DNA of 64,000 nt from Lotus japonicus (taxonomy: Eukaryota > Streptophyta > Magnoliopsida > Fabales > Fabaceae): NCBI RefSeq assembly GCF_012489685.1, contig NC_080041.1:106919760-106983759 (forward strand), in the 5' to 3' direction. Of the stretch, positions 46,871-58,974 are shown piece by piece (within the stretch, counting starts at the first letter, position 1; each line of letters starts with the position of its first letter). The translations under genes and the position numbers were made by a program. Below the pieces are notes generated by a model. That model was not told where the DNA came from. It was given only the letters and a program-made list of their open reading frames with translations, and did no database searches.

Positions 46871-47602
46871 TTTTATAGCGGACGTCAAAAAATAAACTTC
46901 GAGGTTTTCCGAAACCGGTCGTTCTAGTACTTCCGTCTAACAATAAGAAGTGAATATCTGGCGACAGAATGCCAGAACTCAAAATGAAGTTCTCAAAATT
47001 GAAGAAAACGATATAAACGCAGTATTGGCCAAAATACGCCGGAAAACTACTTTTTGCAGTTGACGTCGGATGAAGAAACTTCCTTCTGAAGAAATGTCGC
47101 AATTGCTGAAAGAATTGTGACATCGCGGATGGAAACTTTGTTAGAAGCTCCAAATAGAAAAACTCTTCATTCAGGGTCTTAATTAAAGTCTCCGAGAAGT
47201 TAAAGTCTAGCTTCGACGAACTTCTGGGAAGCAAAACCTAACAAGCGTACAGTCCAGGGTTTCATATCGAAACACTGGTCATGGGAAAAATACCTAGAGG
47301 TTCTTATTCTCCCTTCAATTCTAAAATTCTCTTAAACAGTGCTCTAGGAGCGGATATAGCCTTTTTCGGACACTCTCGACCGTAGTCGGGTGCGAATATG
47401 GCTCGTGCTATTACTTAAGCTGACTACAGTGTCAACTTTAAACATAATTTGAACTTAATTATTATATAAATAGTTTTCGTGACTCGTAATAGGATTCGAG
47501 TCGTGAAAATAACATAAAATAATAAAATATAATTACTTAATAAATCAACACGACGAAAGTAAATAAATAATCTAATTATTTAATTCGGGGTCTTACATAA
47601 TC

Positions 47603-49031
47603 AATCTAATGTAGTGGTGCAATGCACATGGTCGTTGGACTCTCGACAAAATAGATCGGGAAAAAAAAATAAACATTGTCCACTAACAATCACCAAATGT
47701 AGAAAAAAAAGCATTAACCGCTAAATTATTGCCTTAAATCAAATAAAAATATTAAACAATTTAAGTTTCTTGGTTCGAAGAGAAAAATGTATAGCAACAG
47801 ATAGCAGCCCCCAAAACATATATAATCTAGTCCCTTAATGTATCAACCTCATATCATAATAAATTTTAAACTTCTTTAAGACAAAATATCCAATTCTTTT
47901 ATGCAAAGTGGTTTAAAGATAAAACTAAACTTCAATTTACAAAGAACACCGTAAATAAATTCACATATGCTTCATTACTTAAGGACATTGATAAACCATT
48001 AGTTTCAATCAACTTCTCTATAATATTCTTCAATGTGTTTAAATTTTAGAGTTAAATTTCTATCATGTTAATAAATACATATTAATATGTACAACATATA
48101 AATAAAAAGAAACAATATACCAATGAACTTGAACATTCTTCTATCCGATTTAAGCAAAATTTCTAGATTTAACATTTGTTTGGAGCAATTCAAATCGATG
48201 CACTTGTTGCTTTAACACTTCCCTGCATTATTACACCTCCAATTTTGTTTCATTGTCTACCATACTTTTATAGTTTTCATAACAGGCTTTGCACTATGGA
48301 GACTTTATGAGCCACCAGAGTTTTCAATCTTCTTCCACAAACTTCTAAAACTTTTATGAACAATGTTGGGGTCTTCAGCCGCCGTCTATTTCATTCTTCT
48401 TTAATCCACACTTCTAAAGATGTATGTGTCTCTGTTGCAGTTGGATATCTCTCATTCTTTTTCGCTACCAATAGAACAAATCACTTGAAATACTTAACAC
48501 AAAGTCTTGCCCATATTAGAACGATATATGGATGAGAGGTAATGATATTAATTTTTTAAGGATAAAAAGAGTATAAGAAGAGTAAAGGAATAGATACCAC
48601 ATCATGTAAAGATAAAAATCTTGAATTAGAAGCTTGGTCATCCTCATCACTCGTATCGTAAATATTGCAGCAACTACCTTCATAGCGTGCATTTTTCTAG
48701 GCAGTTCAATTTATCTTGTTGTTCAACTATGGAAGCAAGAGTTCCTTCATCTTGATTATTTAAACCAAATTCCAAACACAAATTCTTATTTTTGTGTTTC
48801 AAAGCCACGTTAAAAAATGATGCAAGTTGAGTCTTCACCCAATAAAATAACAATTTATAAATTCAAGCATGAAAATTTAAAGGAAAGAAATACAAATTTA
48901 TTAGATAACTTTAAAATCATGATTTATTTACACATGTGTCTTACTGTACTTGTTCCCCTCATAACAGTCTAATCTATCATCTTCTCCACTCGCACAGTTT
49001 GAACCTGAAATGAACAAAAACCAAATTATGA
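47603..49031. other. AT-rich, no gene seen
   Basis: Begins with a GTGCAATGCAC palindrome (about 47617) reminiscent of Helitron 3' hairpins but without a matching CTAG end. No supported coding region. Confidence 0.35.
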
Positions 49032-49040
49032 TATTCTAAA

Positions 49041-49583
49041 GGCTTAATTACAACTTTGGTCCCCGACGTTTACCAATGCCACAATTTTGGTCCCCGGCCT
49101 AATTTAATTACATGGATGGTCCCCGACGTTGTAGGTCGTGTGCAACGTTAGTCCTACCGTTTATTTCTTAATGGAGGAGGCTTACGTGGACGTCTAGTTG
49201 GAGAGAAAAAGGAGATCTGAGGAGAGAGGGAAGTACGTGAGTATCACGTGAACTCACGTAAACCTTATATGAACTCATTATACCCAAATCTGAAACCCTA
49301 GGGATCTATATCGCGTTACCTTCTTCGTTCCAGGGAGGTCAGGGGTTTGGGTATAATGGGTTCAGATAAGGGTCACGTGATACTCACGTGCTTCCCTCTC
49401 TCCTCATACCTCCTTTCTCTCTCCAACTGGACGTCCACGTAAACCTCCTCCATTAAGAAATAAACGGTAGGACTAACGTTGCACACGACCTACAACGTCG
49501 GGGACCATCCATGTAATTAAATTAGGTGGGGGACCAAAATCGTGGCATTGGTAAACGTCGGGGACCAAAGTTGCAATTAAGCC
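49041..49583 (+). mobile_element. Mutator-like foldback MITE, 543 bp, copy 1
   Basis: Ends GGCTTAATTACAACTTTGG and ...CCAAAGTTGCAATTAAGCC, with inverted arms of about 190 bp or more. 9-bp target duplication TATTCTAAA at 49032-49040 and 49584-49592. No transposase. Same family and length as 60878-61420. Confidence 0.9.
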
Positions 49584-49592
49584 TATTCTAAA

Positions 49593-50591
49593 TTAGAAGC
49601 TCAAATGTTGATAAACACACTCACTTTTTAAAATTGGCAATAGACAAAGAAATGATATAATAGAAGGAAAAAGAAAAAAAAGTACAATGAAAAGTCATTC
49701 ACCTGGGAGTTTGATCAAGCTTGAAGTGCGTATGACCGAATCTACTAAAAACCAAATAAAAAGAAAAGATAAAGGTAAGAAAACTGGCAAAAAAAAGTAT
49801 GGAGCAAAGGGCTATTTATACATGTAGTTTAAGCTTTGAAGAAGATGAAAGGTGTAATAAAACTGAAGAATATTGAAGGTTTCTTCAAATGTTTTTAGGA
49901 CCCCATATGAATGAATGCATTGATTTTTACAATTAAGTTTAGTGAATACATTTGGGAATGCAGAAAGACAATGAGATTGCTATGAAATAGACGGCTGAGA
50001 TTCAATCCAAGTGAAATAAAAGACATCTTTACCAAAATATCCATAGTCAAGCTTCATAGTCTTTGAAATTATTTGTTGATTGACAGATTTATCCCAAGGT
50101 TGCAAAAACTCTCTCTTTATATAGTTTATAGATAGATAGATAGATAGATAGATTGATAGATAATACTTATTCAATTTGACTTTTCCAAATGTAACAAAAA
50201 ACATACTAATTCAATTGGAATATTGTCTAGGTTACTGTATATAAATTCACTTAACAAATGGGTGAACCACAATTGATGGCTAAATTAGTTTCTGGACCTT
50301 TCGCTTGATACTTGCACAAGCACTAATAACAGTAGTGGGGCTAACATTCGTTATCCTTTATGATGCTTATTGTGTTGCTTTTCCAATCTTCATAAAGATT
50401 AAAGAGAACTGATGTGGGATAAGTTCAGGAAGTATTAGCAAGTGTCTAAGTCAAGCACAGTAACAATTCAAACATGTCCAACACAAAATAATTGAACTAA
50501 AACTATTTCTAGATATTATGATCACAAAGGTTTTCATTTATCACAAACAAAATGACAAGTCAAAAGACAAAAAACTTTGAGCTGATAAAAA
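49593..50591. other. Intergenic, includes presumed 3' flank of HSP70 copy 3
   Basis: A GATA microsatellite lies at about 50127-50162. No gene seen. Confidence 0.45.
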
Positions 50592-51784
50592 CTAGCCACT
50601 CTTTGCTATAATGGGTTCAAAGATGCTCTTAAGATCCTCCAGACAATCCACAAACACATCTTCCTCCTGCTGATAATCATCATCAAGCAAATTTCTGGCT
50701 TTTTCAATTGCAGAATTGATCTTCTCCTTTTCTTGTGAGGAGAGCTTAGAATAGATATCCTTTTTCTTTAAAGTATGCCTCGTACTGTAAACATAATCAT
50801 CCAAAGCTATCATTGCACTGACCTTGCTAAGGTACTTTTTATCTTCAGCCTGGTATTTCTCAGCTTCTTGAATCAATCTTTTTATTTCTTCACTTGACAT
50901 TCTTTCTTTGTCATTGGTAATGGTAATCCTATTCTTATTACCAGTGGTTTTTTCCTCAGCAGAAACAGTTATAATACCATTTTCATCTATACCAAAGCAT
51001 ACATCTAACGGATGGCCACGAGGAGCACGAGGAAAGCCAGAAAGCCAAAAAGAGCCTAACAAATTGTTATCACCAACTCTCGCTCTCTCTCCCTCATAAA
51101 CATTAATCGAGACTCTAACTGCATTATCTTTTGGTGTAGAATATCGTTTTGTCTTCTTGATAGGAATGTTAGTGTTCCTAGGAATCACCACATTCATGAC
51201 ATCTATTCCTGTCGCTATTCCAAGTGACAGTGGTGTGACATCCATCAACACCAAATTTGGAACATTCTTAATGCCGCCTTCACTCAACAAAGCAGCCTGG
51301 ACAGCTGCACCACAAGCAACAGCCTCATCAGGATTAATGCTCTTGCACAGATCCTTGCCATTGAAATAGTCCTGCAATAATTGCTGCACTTTTGGAATCC
51401 TAGAACAGCCACCAACAAGGACAACATCATGTATACTACTCTTGGTCATCTTAGCATCATTAAGACACTTATCTACCGTCTCCATACACTCTTCAAAAAG
51501 TTCCATATTGATATTCTCAAACCTTACACGAGAGATTGAAAAACAAAAGTCAATGCCTTGGAATAGAGCATCTACCTCGATGGTGGTATCAACAGCAAAG
51601 CTAAGTGTCCTTTTCGCCCTCTCACATGCCGCTCTCAACCTTCTCAAAGCTTTTGGATTCCCAGTTATGTCCACTTTGTTCTTCTTCTTGAACTCCTTTA
51701 CAAAATAGTCCACCATTCTGTTATCAAAGTCCATTCCCCCGAGGTGAGTGTTTCCAGCTGTGGCCCTTACTTGGAAGACCTTAT

Positions 51785-51945
51785 TGTAAGAGAATAGTAT
51801 GATTTGAATGGGTGCCATTCTCATTGATAGCAATAGGGTATAAATACAAAACTGAATATACAAAAGTCAAACTATTTCCTATTTTGCCTAGCTTAATTAC
51901 AGGAATACAATCAATATAATTGCAGGAATAAATCATATTCTATCA
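51785..51945 (-). repeat. copia-2 3' LTR
   Basis: Minus strand TGATAGAATATG...TTCTCTTACA. Its first three bases are the stop codon of gag-pol. Confidence 0.95.
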
Positions 51946-54900
51946 CACCCCCGCAGTCGAAGCGGGAGGTTCCCGGACGCTGAGACTGGTCCGAAAATCA
52001 TCAAAAAGAACCCGGGGAAGGCCTTTGGTGAAGATATCAGCGATCTGATGGCGGGAAGAGACATGAAGAACTCGAGCCTGGCCGCGTGCGACCTTTTCCC
52101 GAACAAAGTGGATATCCATCTCAATATGTTTGGTACGCTGATGCTGCACAGGATTTCCAGAGAGATATATAGCACTAACATTATCGCAGTACACCAAAGT
52201 AGCCTGGAAAAGAGGAAAGTGAAGCTCCAGCAGGAGATTGCGGAGCCAACAAGATTCCGAAACAACATTAGCAACACCTCTGTACTCAGCCTCTGCACTG
52301 GAACGAGAGAGAGTAGGCTGACGCTTGGACGACCAAGAGATGAGTTTGTCACCAAGAAAAACACAATAACCAGAAGTGGAGCGTCTGGTGTCAGGACATC
52401 CACCCCAATCAGCATCAGTATAAGAAATAAGCTTCTCAATAGGGGTCGGATATAGGTGCAAACCAAAGTGCAAGGTTCCCTGAACATAGCGCAGAATGCG
52501 CTTTAGTGCCAACATGTGCTCAGTGCAAGGAGCATGCATGTGAAGACAAACCTGCTGAACAGCATATGAAATGTCAGGGCGAGTGAAGGTGAGATACTGG
52601 AGAGCGCCTGGAAGACTACGGTACATAGTGGGATCCTCATATGGAGTGCCGGAGGATGTACTGAGCTTCTGCTTGGTGTCAACCGGAGTAGCAGAAGGGT
52701 TGCACGAAGTCATGCCGGCACGTGCAATAATATCTCGAGCATATGTGCTCTGACTGAGGAATAAGCCACCTGCATGTCTAGTCACGGCAATCCCGAGAAA
52801 ATAACTCAATGGACCGAGATCCTTCATAGCAAATTCAGAGGAAAGGAGTGCCATAATGGATTTGCGAAGGTCATGGGATGAGGTGGTGAGAATGATGTCA
52901 TCAACATAAAGGAGGATGTATGCCATGTCAGAGCCACGCCGGTAGATGAAAAGGGAGTGATCTGAAGTACTATGCTGGAACCCAATGGTAGAAACATAGT
53001 CGGCAAAGCGCTGGTACCAGGCACGAGGCGCCTGCTTCAGAGCATAAAGAGATTTCCTCAGTCGACAAACATGATCAAGATGATGAGGATCACGGAAACC
53101 CAATGGCTGGTGCATGTAGACAGTTTCGTGCAAATCACCATGGAGGAATGCATTCTGAACATCCAACTGATGAATGGGCCAAGATTTGGAGAGAGCAATG
53201 GTGAGAACAGTGCGAATAGTCGCTGGCTTCACCACGGGGCTGAATGTCTCATCACAATCCACACCTGCAATTTGAGACCTGCCATCACCTACAAGACGAG
53301 CTTTGTAACGCTCAAAACAGCCATTAGATTTCTTTTTATGCCTAAAAATCCACATGCAGCGAATGACATTAGCATCACAGGGTCGAGGAACCAAATCCCA
53401 CGTATTATTCCTAATTAGAGCATTAAATTCAGACTGCATTGCGGATTTCCAATTAGGGTCGGACAAGGCAAGTTTAGGATTTTTGGGTAGAGGGGAGATG
53501 GTCGGATCATCAATGGAAACAGAAAGGTTGAAAAGCTTTCGGGGTTTGTAAATACCTTGCATGCTACGTGTGGCCATGGTCCGAGTAGGAGGAGCGGGTG
53601 GGACCGGTGATGTAGGTGGCTGAGAGGTATCGGGATGATCCGAAGGGGGAGATATAGAGGGGGAGGTTGTAGAGGTCGAAGAACCCGTCAAAAGAGGATG
53701 CGGATGGGTCGGTGGTGTGGCTTGGGGTTCAGGAGTGGGAGGTGTAGTGGTCCACTGATGAATAAGAGAGGGATGTGGATCATCAGTGAAGCAGTCATAG
53801 GTCAAGGTGGATGAGGGAGACATGTGTTTGAAGGGAAACTGAGTTTCATCAAAAAGGACATGCCGAGAGATAATAACCTTTCTGTGCGACAAATCAAAAC
53901 ACTTATAACCTCTGTGATTAAGGGGATACCCTAAGAAGACACACGGAGTCGAGCGCGGTTGCAGTTTGTTAATACTCATGGATGGATGCAAGGGATAACA
54001 AAGACAACCGAAGATACGAAGGTGTGTGTAGGTAGGATCACGATGATACAGAAGTTGAGTGGGAGATTGATTTGACAACGCTTTTCGGGGAAGGATATTA
54101 AGGAGATAAGTGGCCATGTGAAGTGCATGATGCCAAAAGGAGGGAGGAACATATGAATGCGCGAGAAGAGTGCGAATCATGTTGTTAATAGTGCGTATTT
54201 TGCGTTCTGCTTTGCCATTTTGAGAAGAGGTGTGAGGGCAAGAGAAACGGAAAATAAGACCATTAGCAGCACAATAGCGATGGAACAACGCATTATCATA
54301 TTCACGCCCATTATCACATTGAAAACATTTAACTTTTTGCGAAAACTGTGTTTGAATTTGATTAGTGAGAGAGGTGAACATTTCAAAAACTTGAGATTTG
54401 TTACCTAAGGGAAACGTCCACAGAAAATCAGTGTAATCATCCAGAAATAAAACATAATAACGATGGCCAGAAGAACTTAAAACAGGTGATGTCCAAAGAT
54501 CACTATGTAAAATATCAAAAGGCATCAAAGTAGCATTAGTGGATGAAACAAAAGGCAACTTAACATGTTTGCCAAAAACACACGAAGCACAAATAGTTTT
54601 AGAAGTCAAATGTTCACATGCAATGAACTTATTCCTATGAAGAGACTGTAAAGCAGAAGCACTAGGATGACCAAGGCGATCGTGCCAGAAACCAGAAGCA
54701 AGACTAGCAAAATGAGTGGGATTGGTGACGGGATAGAGATCGCCGACACTATCACATCTCAGAAGAGGGATCCCCGTCTTGAAATCAGCGACCGAGAAGC
54801 CAAGAGGATCAAAGGAAACAGAAACGTTATTGTCAGTAGTGAGTTGTCGCACAGAAATCAAATTCTTAATAATATTAGGTGTGTGCAAGACATGGTTAAG

Positions 54901-56217
54901 GTGAAGAGATTTGTGGTGGTTTGAGGTGGGTATGGTTGTGTGACCGGAGCCCTGAATTGGAATACCCTGACCACTACCAACAATCAGTTTCTGATTTAAA
55001 TGACTCAAATTAGAATAAGACGAGAGATTACCTTGTGATGCCGCTGAGTGAGACGAGGCGCCAGTATCCATGTACCAAGTGCTGTCGGGAGGAGTGAGAG
55101 TCATGGTGTGCATGGCAGCCGCAATGTCAGTGGGTGCTGGGGAAGCACTAGCAGTGTATGCCTGCGGACGAGCACCGAGGATGCCTGGCTGGCGCGGAGG
55201 ACCGGTGGGGCGAGTCCACTGAGAGGTGGGATAAGGACATGGCGGCATAGCCCAAGGAGGAGGAGCCCAACTCCATGGAGTCCAAGATGGAAACTGAGGT
55301 GGCTGCCAGGGTGGGTTGGGAGCTGCAGTAGAGGAGCCGGATGAGCCATTGGACCTGGATCCCCCGCGCTGATCACGTCCACTAGAGCGACCCTGATTGC
55401 CGCGATTGCGACCAGATCCAGAACGATTGTTTGAGCGACCAGTCCCAGAACGGTTGGAGCGCTGCTGAGAGGAGTCATCAGAGGCCCTCGGGGACGAAGT
55501 ATGCATAGCAGTGTGAGTGGTAGTGCTCTGCATTTTCGCCAGACCAGCCTCCTCAAGAGTGAGCATGGAGCGAGCATGAGAGAATGTGGGCAAGGGGTTG
55601 CTTTGACGAATCAGTGTAGCAACACCGCGAAAGGGCTCAGTCAAACCAGAAACCAACTGGAGAACCAAACGATGATTGGTGACAGGAGCACCAACATTCC
55701 TCAGCTGATCAGATAGGTGTTTGAGGCGCTGACAGTAGGCAGAAACATTGGGAAAATCATCCATGCGAGTAGAGGAGAAATCCTGCTCGAGAGCAACAGC
55801 ACGGGAGTTCTGGTTATCCTCAAAAATAGCAGTCAAACGATTCCATGTTTCCATAGCAGTGGAGCCCTTCTCCATGATTGTAGCAAGCAGATCAAAGGAA
55901 ATGGTTGAGTAGATCCACTGAAGGACAGTAGAGTCAAGAGTTTGCCATTGTTCATAAGCCGGATCAGTCATAGCAGGACGATCCTTCCCAGGTTGGGGAA
56001 TGATGTGGTGAATAACACGGGTGGCCCTAGCATGAGTCGCAAACAATTCAGCCCACATAGCATAATGATCCTTTTCTAACTCCAGGATAAAAGGGATGCT
56101 ATTTTTGATATTGTTGACAGCGAGAGCAGGGTGGAACTCCGGTTTGCTTGAGGAAGGAGTTGGGGCAGCAACCACGGATGTTGTGGGTGTCTCATGATCC
56201 GATCCGGTGGAAGACAT
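51943..56217 (-). CDS. copia-2 gag-pol polyprotein, intact
   Basis: Complete retrotransposon polyprotein, 1424 residues from [14 protein letters not shown]. An in-frame ATG at 56298 would add 27 residues but reads poorly. Gag has the copia N-terminal fold ([20 protein letters not shown]) and, where a CCHC knuckle is usual, only an Arg/Gly/Ser-rich segment and a Pro/Trp-rich one. Protease: [10 protein letters not shown]. Pre-integrase zinc motif: HDRLGHP...CASCVFG. Integrase core: [58 protein letters not shown]. RNase [35 protein letters not shown]. All catalytic residues I can place are present and no stop or frameshift occurs. The TGA at 51943-51945 overlaps the LTR, so the purine tract is also coding. 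Confidence 0.95.
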   Translation of the reverse strand: MSSTGSDHETPTTSVVAAPTPSSSKPEFHPALAVNNIKNSIPFILELEKDHYAMWAELFATHARATRVIHHIIPQPGKDRPAMTDPAYEQWQTLDSTVLQWIYSTISFDLLATIMEKGSTAMETWNRLTAIFEDNQNSRAVALEQDFSSTRMDDFPNVSAYCQRLKHLSDQLRNVGAPVTNHRLVLQLVSGLTEPFRGVATLIRQSNPLPTFSHARSMLTLEEAGLAKMQSTTTHTAMHTSSPRASDDSSQQRSNRSGTGRSNNRSGSGRNRGNQGRSSGRDQRGGSRSNGSSGSSTAAPNPPWQPPQFPSWTPWSWAPPPWAMPPCPYPTSQWTRPTGPPRQPGILGARPQAYTASASPAPTDIAAAMHTMTLTPPDSTWYMDTGASSHSAASQGNLSSYSNLSHLNQKLIVGSGQGIPIQGSGHTTIPTSNHHKSLHLNHVLHTPNIIKNLISVRQLTTDNNVSVSFDPLGFSVADFKTGIPLLRCDSVGDLYPVTNPTHFASLASGFWHDRLGHPSASALQSLHRNKFIACEHLTSKTICASCVFGKHVKLPFVSSTNATLMPFDILHSDLWTSPVLSSSGHRYYVLFLDDYTDFLWTFPLGNKSQVFEMFTSLTNQIQTQFSQKVKCFQCDNGREYDNALFHRYCAANGLIFRFSCPHTSSQNGKAERKIRTINNMIRTLLAHSYVPPSFWHHALHMATYLLNILPRKALSNQSPTQLLYHRDPTYTHLRIFGCLCYPLHPSMSINKLQPRSTPCVFLGYPLNHRGYKCFDLSHRKVIISRHVLFDETQFPFKHMSPSSTLTYDCFTDDPHPSLIHQWTTTPPTPEPQATPPTHPHPLLTGSSTSTTSPSISPPSDHPDTSQPPTSPVPPAPPTRTMATRSMQGIYKPRKLFNLSVSIDDPTISPLPKNPKLALSDPNWKSAMQSEFNALIRNNTWDLVPRPCDANVIRCMWIFRHKKKSNGCFERYKARLVGDGRSQIAGVDCDETFSPVVKPATIRTVLTIALSKSWPIHQLDVQNAFLHGDLHETVYMHQPLGFRDPHHLDHVCRLRKSLYALKQAPRAWYQRFADYVSTIGFQHSTSDHSLFIYRRGSDMAYILLYVDDIILTTSSHDLRKSIMALLSSEFAMKDLGPLSYFLGIAVTRHAGGLFLSQSTYARDIIARAGMTSCNPSATPVDTKQKLSTSSGTPYEDPTMYRSLPGALQYLTFTRPDISYAVQQVCLHMHAPCTEHMLALKRILRYVQGTLHFGLHLYPTPIEKLISYTDADWGGCPDTRRSTSGYCVFLGDKLISWSSKRQPTLSRSSAEAEYRGVANVVSESCWLRNLLLELHFPLFQATLVYCDNVSAIYLSGNPVQHQRTKHIEMDIHFVREKVARGQARVLHVSSRHQIADIFTKGLPRVLFDDFRTSLSVREPPASTAGV

Positions 56218-56804
56218 GGCTGCAAAACTCGAAAAAACAATTAAACAAGAGTGAAAGCTGAGTGAACCGGAAGGAGATAACCGGTCTGGGTGAACCAAGG
56301 GCCGTTGTTGGACCGTGAATATGGAACCCGCGTGACTGGGCTGTCACGGGTTTGAAAAAAAATTGCAGGAGGAAAGACCCGAATGAGAGGAAGCGGGTCT
56401 GGCTTGCTTGAGCGGCTCCTGGCGATGGGAACGGCGGCCAGAGGAGGAGGCGACGGCGCTGGGGCGTGCTGGAGGCAGAGACGCACTTGTGGAGGAGGAG
56501 AAGAGGAGTGTTGCGTCTCTTACGGTTGCTGGGCACGGAGGAGCAGCGGCTGGTCCAAACAGTGGCGAGCACAAACGGTGGCAGTGACACACGCTGGTGG
56601 AGGAGCACTAGCGTGGGAGATGGACAGCAACGTAGAGGCAGCGCAAGGAACGGCGCGGCGCGGCACGGCGCGGCACGGCGAGGAGCGGTGCGGCGTGAGA
56701 AGGAAAGGAAGCACAGATGTGCTTGGCCGGCAGCGGTGTGACCCAAGGGAGGAAGAAGGAGGCCGGCAGGGAAAAACAGAAGCGGAAGCAGTAGGGATCA
56801 GTTA
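56218..56804 (-). other. copia-2 untranslated leader
   Basis: About 590 bp between primer site and ATG, GC-rich with long purine/pyrimidine strand bias and a run of GGCGC/GGCACGGC repeats at about 56650-56690. Open frames on both strands here are composition artefacts. Confidence 0.7.
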
Positions 56805-56817
56805 GGTCGTGATACCA
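56805..56817 (-). other. copia-2 primer-binding site
   Basis: Minus strand TGGTATCACGACC directly after the 5' LTR. The first eight bases match the initiator Met tRNA 3' end. Confidence 0.8.
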
Positions 56818-56978
56818 TGTAAGAGAATAGTATGATTTGAATGGGTGCCATTCTCATTGATAGCAATAGGGTATAAATACAAAACTGAATATACAAAAGT
56901 CAAACTATTTCCTATTTTGCCTAGCTTAATTACAGGAATACAATCAATATAATTGCAGGAATAAATCATATTCTATCA
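56818..56978 (-). repeat. copia-2 5' LTR
   Basis: 161 bp, identical to the 3' copy by eye. Contains TATTTATACCC as a likely TATA box. Confidence 0.95.
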
Positions 56979-57934
56979 CTTATCCTTAATTGTAAGGAGA
57001 GATACATCAAAAGTACCTCCACCAAGATCAAACACACAAATATTTCGCTCTGCATCACAATTACTTCTCTTGTCGAGGCCATATGCCAGAGCTGCAGCAG
57101 TCGGTTCATTGATTATCCACATAACATTGAGGCCAGCAATGGTACCGGCATCTATTGTGGCTTTTCGTTGAGCATCACTGAAGTAAGCAGGCACAGTAAT
57201 GACGGCATTCTTCACAGGTGATTCCAAATATGCCTCTGCAGTCTCCCGCATCTTTGTTAGTACCATAGATGAGATTTCCTCAGCTGAAAGCTGCTTCTCT
57301 TCTCCTTTGTAGTTAACAATGATAATAGGTTTATCATTAACACCAGGAATGACCTTGAATGGCCACAACATTATATCTTTTTGAACCACAGCATCACTAA
57401 ATTTTCTACCAATTAATCTCTTTGCATCTGAAGAAAAATGGAATAATGTATCATCATTCATTAGTCCAACAAAAATAAATGAAGGCTTAAATATGTATAA
57501 TGATTAAAAACCCTTCTTTTTCTACTTGTATTGGGTTGAAGTAACCCTTGTACGTATTTTCAATATATTTCTTATGACTTATAAAAAAAAAAAACAATAT
57601 GACATTGTTTAGAAGAACTTATTTGAACTTATCTTATAACATAAGCTCAGATCAGAATCCTATCAACCGTAAAAAAACTTTACCATGTCAATTTTCATAA
57701 TCTAACCATTCACTTAATTTTCTTTTATTTCTTTGATTAGTAAAGACACATAAATTCATAGCGAGGTGGCGAAACTTGTTTATTTCTAATTGAGAGGATT
57801 TGTTTCTATCAAAACTGGTGTTATTTGAATGGAAAAATTATAGAGTGGTAATCGGGTTAACTTTCACTTATTTCTTTTGTAAAATTTCCCTATATTTTTT
57901 GTTAACATCAGAAAGATAAATGACACTCTCTAGA

Positions 57935-58015
57935 GATTAATCTACGGACCTTCTTCTCTCTAACCCATATGTCACCTAAATTTTACCACTTGAGCTACCG
58001 ATCGGAGACAAAACT
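57935..58015 (-). mobile_element. SINE remnant in the HSP70 copy 3 intron
   Basis: Minus strand TAGCTCAAGTGGTAAAATTT (box A-like), then a decayed box B region. It explains part of why this intron is 687 bp when the copy 1 and copy 2 introns are about 104 bp. Confidence 0.5.
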
Positions 58016-58334
58016 TTACCATATTTAAGTTAATGAACAGTAATGGTGAATAATTAATGGAAACCATTCCTTCATGGGATCATAATTAAGAGCAAACAAA
58101 AGTAGAAACTTTACCAAAGATAGTGTTCTGAGGGTTAGTAGAAGCTTGATTATGAGCAACATCACCAATCAACCTTTGATTTTCAGTGAAAGCAACAAAA
58201 GAAGGTGTTGTCTTGTTGCCTTGATCGTTGTGGATAATCTCCACTCTACTCTGTTGATCCTGCCACACTCCGACGCATGAATACGTCGTGCCCAGATCGA
58301 TTCCCACGGCGAATCCTTCATATCTTCTCTTCAT

Positions 58335-58515
58335 GATCTATTAACTGAATGAAAAACAAAAAGAATTGTAAAAAAAAATCACTAGTCAGGATTGGGAAGA
58401 AGGGACCCTAGCATAGTGATGAACATCAAAACCTTATTTTACCTCCTTTGTTGTACCTAATGAAAACTGCAGCAGCAAGTACCACAGAAGAAAGAAGAAA
58501 CTGCGCGCGCAATAT
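58335..58515 (-). promoter_or_regulatory. HSP70 copy 3 leader with 5' UTR intron
   Basis: Donor GGAG|GTAAAAT at 58442-58443 and acceptor TTTCATTCAG at 58345-58347, a 98-bp intron ending 9 bases before the ATG. Upstream TGCGCGCGC recurs in shorter form at copy 4 (TGCGCGC). Confidence 0.6.
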
Positions 58516-58533
58516 TTGACTTGATTTGATAGA

Positions 58534-58536
<3 letters not shown>

Positions 58537-58571
<35 letters not shown>
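58537..58571. repeat. AT microsatellite upstream of HSP70 copy 3
   Basis: Pure AT dinucleotide run of about 34 bp. Confidence 0.9.
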
Positions 58572-58572
<1 letters not shown>

Positions 58573-58974
58573 CCTATTTGTTTTGAGGGCAAAGAATCTT
58601 TAATATTAGGAAATAAAATTTGATATTTAATTTGATTGGATATGATAGAAAAATTTGGTACAAAGAAACTCTATTTCAGGTATGGCATGGCAAAGTGGTT
58701 AACTTACTTTATCATTTAACCATTCATGAATTTGATTATTTTCAATTGAAATAAAGCGCATTGTGTCATTTGTGTGGCCATTGCTTAATGCGCGTGCGCT
58801 TACCCAAAACCATAAAGTTAACTAATATGGATAGCCTAAATGGTACTTGATGGATTAAAATTTCACAAGTCTTGGGTTCAAATCCTATTGGTACCTAGAT
58901 ATCAAAAAAAAAAAGACCATAAAGTTAACTAGTGATGTCAATGGTTGATAGTCCAAGAAAAAAAAACTCTATAT

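Larger units (their letters stand above)
42316..47597 (-). mobile_element. Long LTR-like insertion B, related to insertion A
   Basis: Ends TGTAACGCCCCGAATTTCGG and ...TTCGGGGTCTTACA. Target duplication TAATC at 42311-42315 and 47598-47602. Contains a solo LTR at 42677-44761; without it, about 3.19 kb. The minus-strand TATA (CTATAAAAGG, about 46871-46879), a leader, and the shared blocks listed for insertion A support the same family. No RT or integrase. Confidence 0.8.
51785..56978 (-). mobile_element. Ty1/copia retrotransposon (copia-2), apparently intact and very young
   Basis: 161-bp LTRs at 51785-51945 (3') and 56818-56978 (5'), with no difference found. Target duplication CTTAT at 51780-51784 and 56979-56983. 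Primer-binding site and purine tract are present. One uninterrupted gag-pol frame fills the interior. The short LTR, small size (5194 bp) and Gag style resemble the Ale/Retrofit group (inference). Same orientation as the host gene. Confidence 0.95.
50592..58334 (-). pseudogene. HSP70 copy 3, exon 2 split by a young Ty1/copia insertion
   Basis: HSP70-type chaperone gene. Exon 1 is 58115-58334 (220 nt, [19 protein letters not shown]). A GT-AG intron of 687 bp (57428-58114) follows. Exon 2 is 56979-57427 continued at 50592-51779. With the element and one duplication copy removed the coding length is 1857 nt in one frame, 618 residues, so the insertion is the only disabling change seen. Signatures: [15 protein letters not shown] and [17 protein letters not shown] (Cys for Ser), and AVACGAAVQ (Cys for Tyr). 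The protein ends FEPIIAKSG, lacking both EEVD and the usual C-terminal tail. The insertion falls in [16 protein letters not shown] of the ATPase domain. As it stands the transcript would stop within three codons of the LTR. Confidence 0.92.

Noticed and set aside
47603..47640. Helitron 3' end at a GTGCAATGCAC palindrome
   Set aside because: No CTAG/CTRR terminus at the right distance and no matching 5' end.
51933..52487. Other-frame ORFs within copia-2, including 55101-55577 and 52048-52455
   Set aside because: Shadows of the gag-pol frame, without motifs.
56192..56805. Overlapping ORFs on both strands in the copia-2 leader
   Set aside because: GC-rich low-complexity leader; frames are compositional and show no domain.
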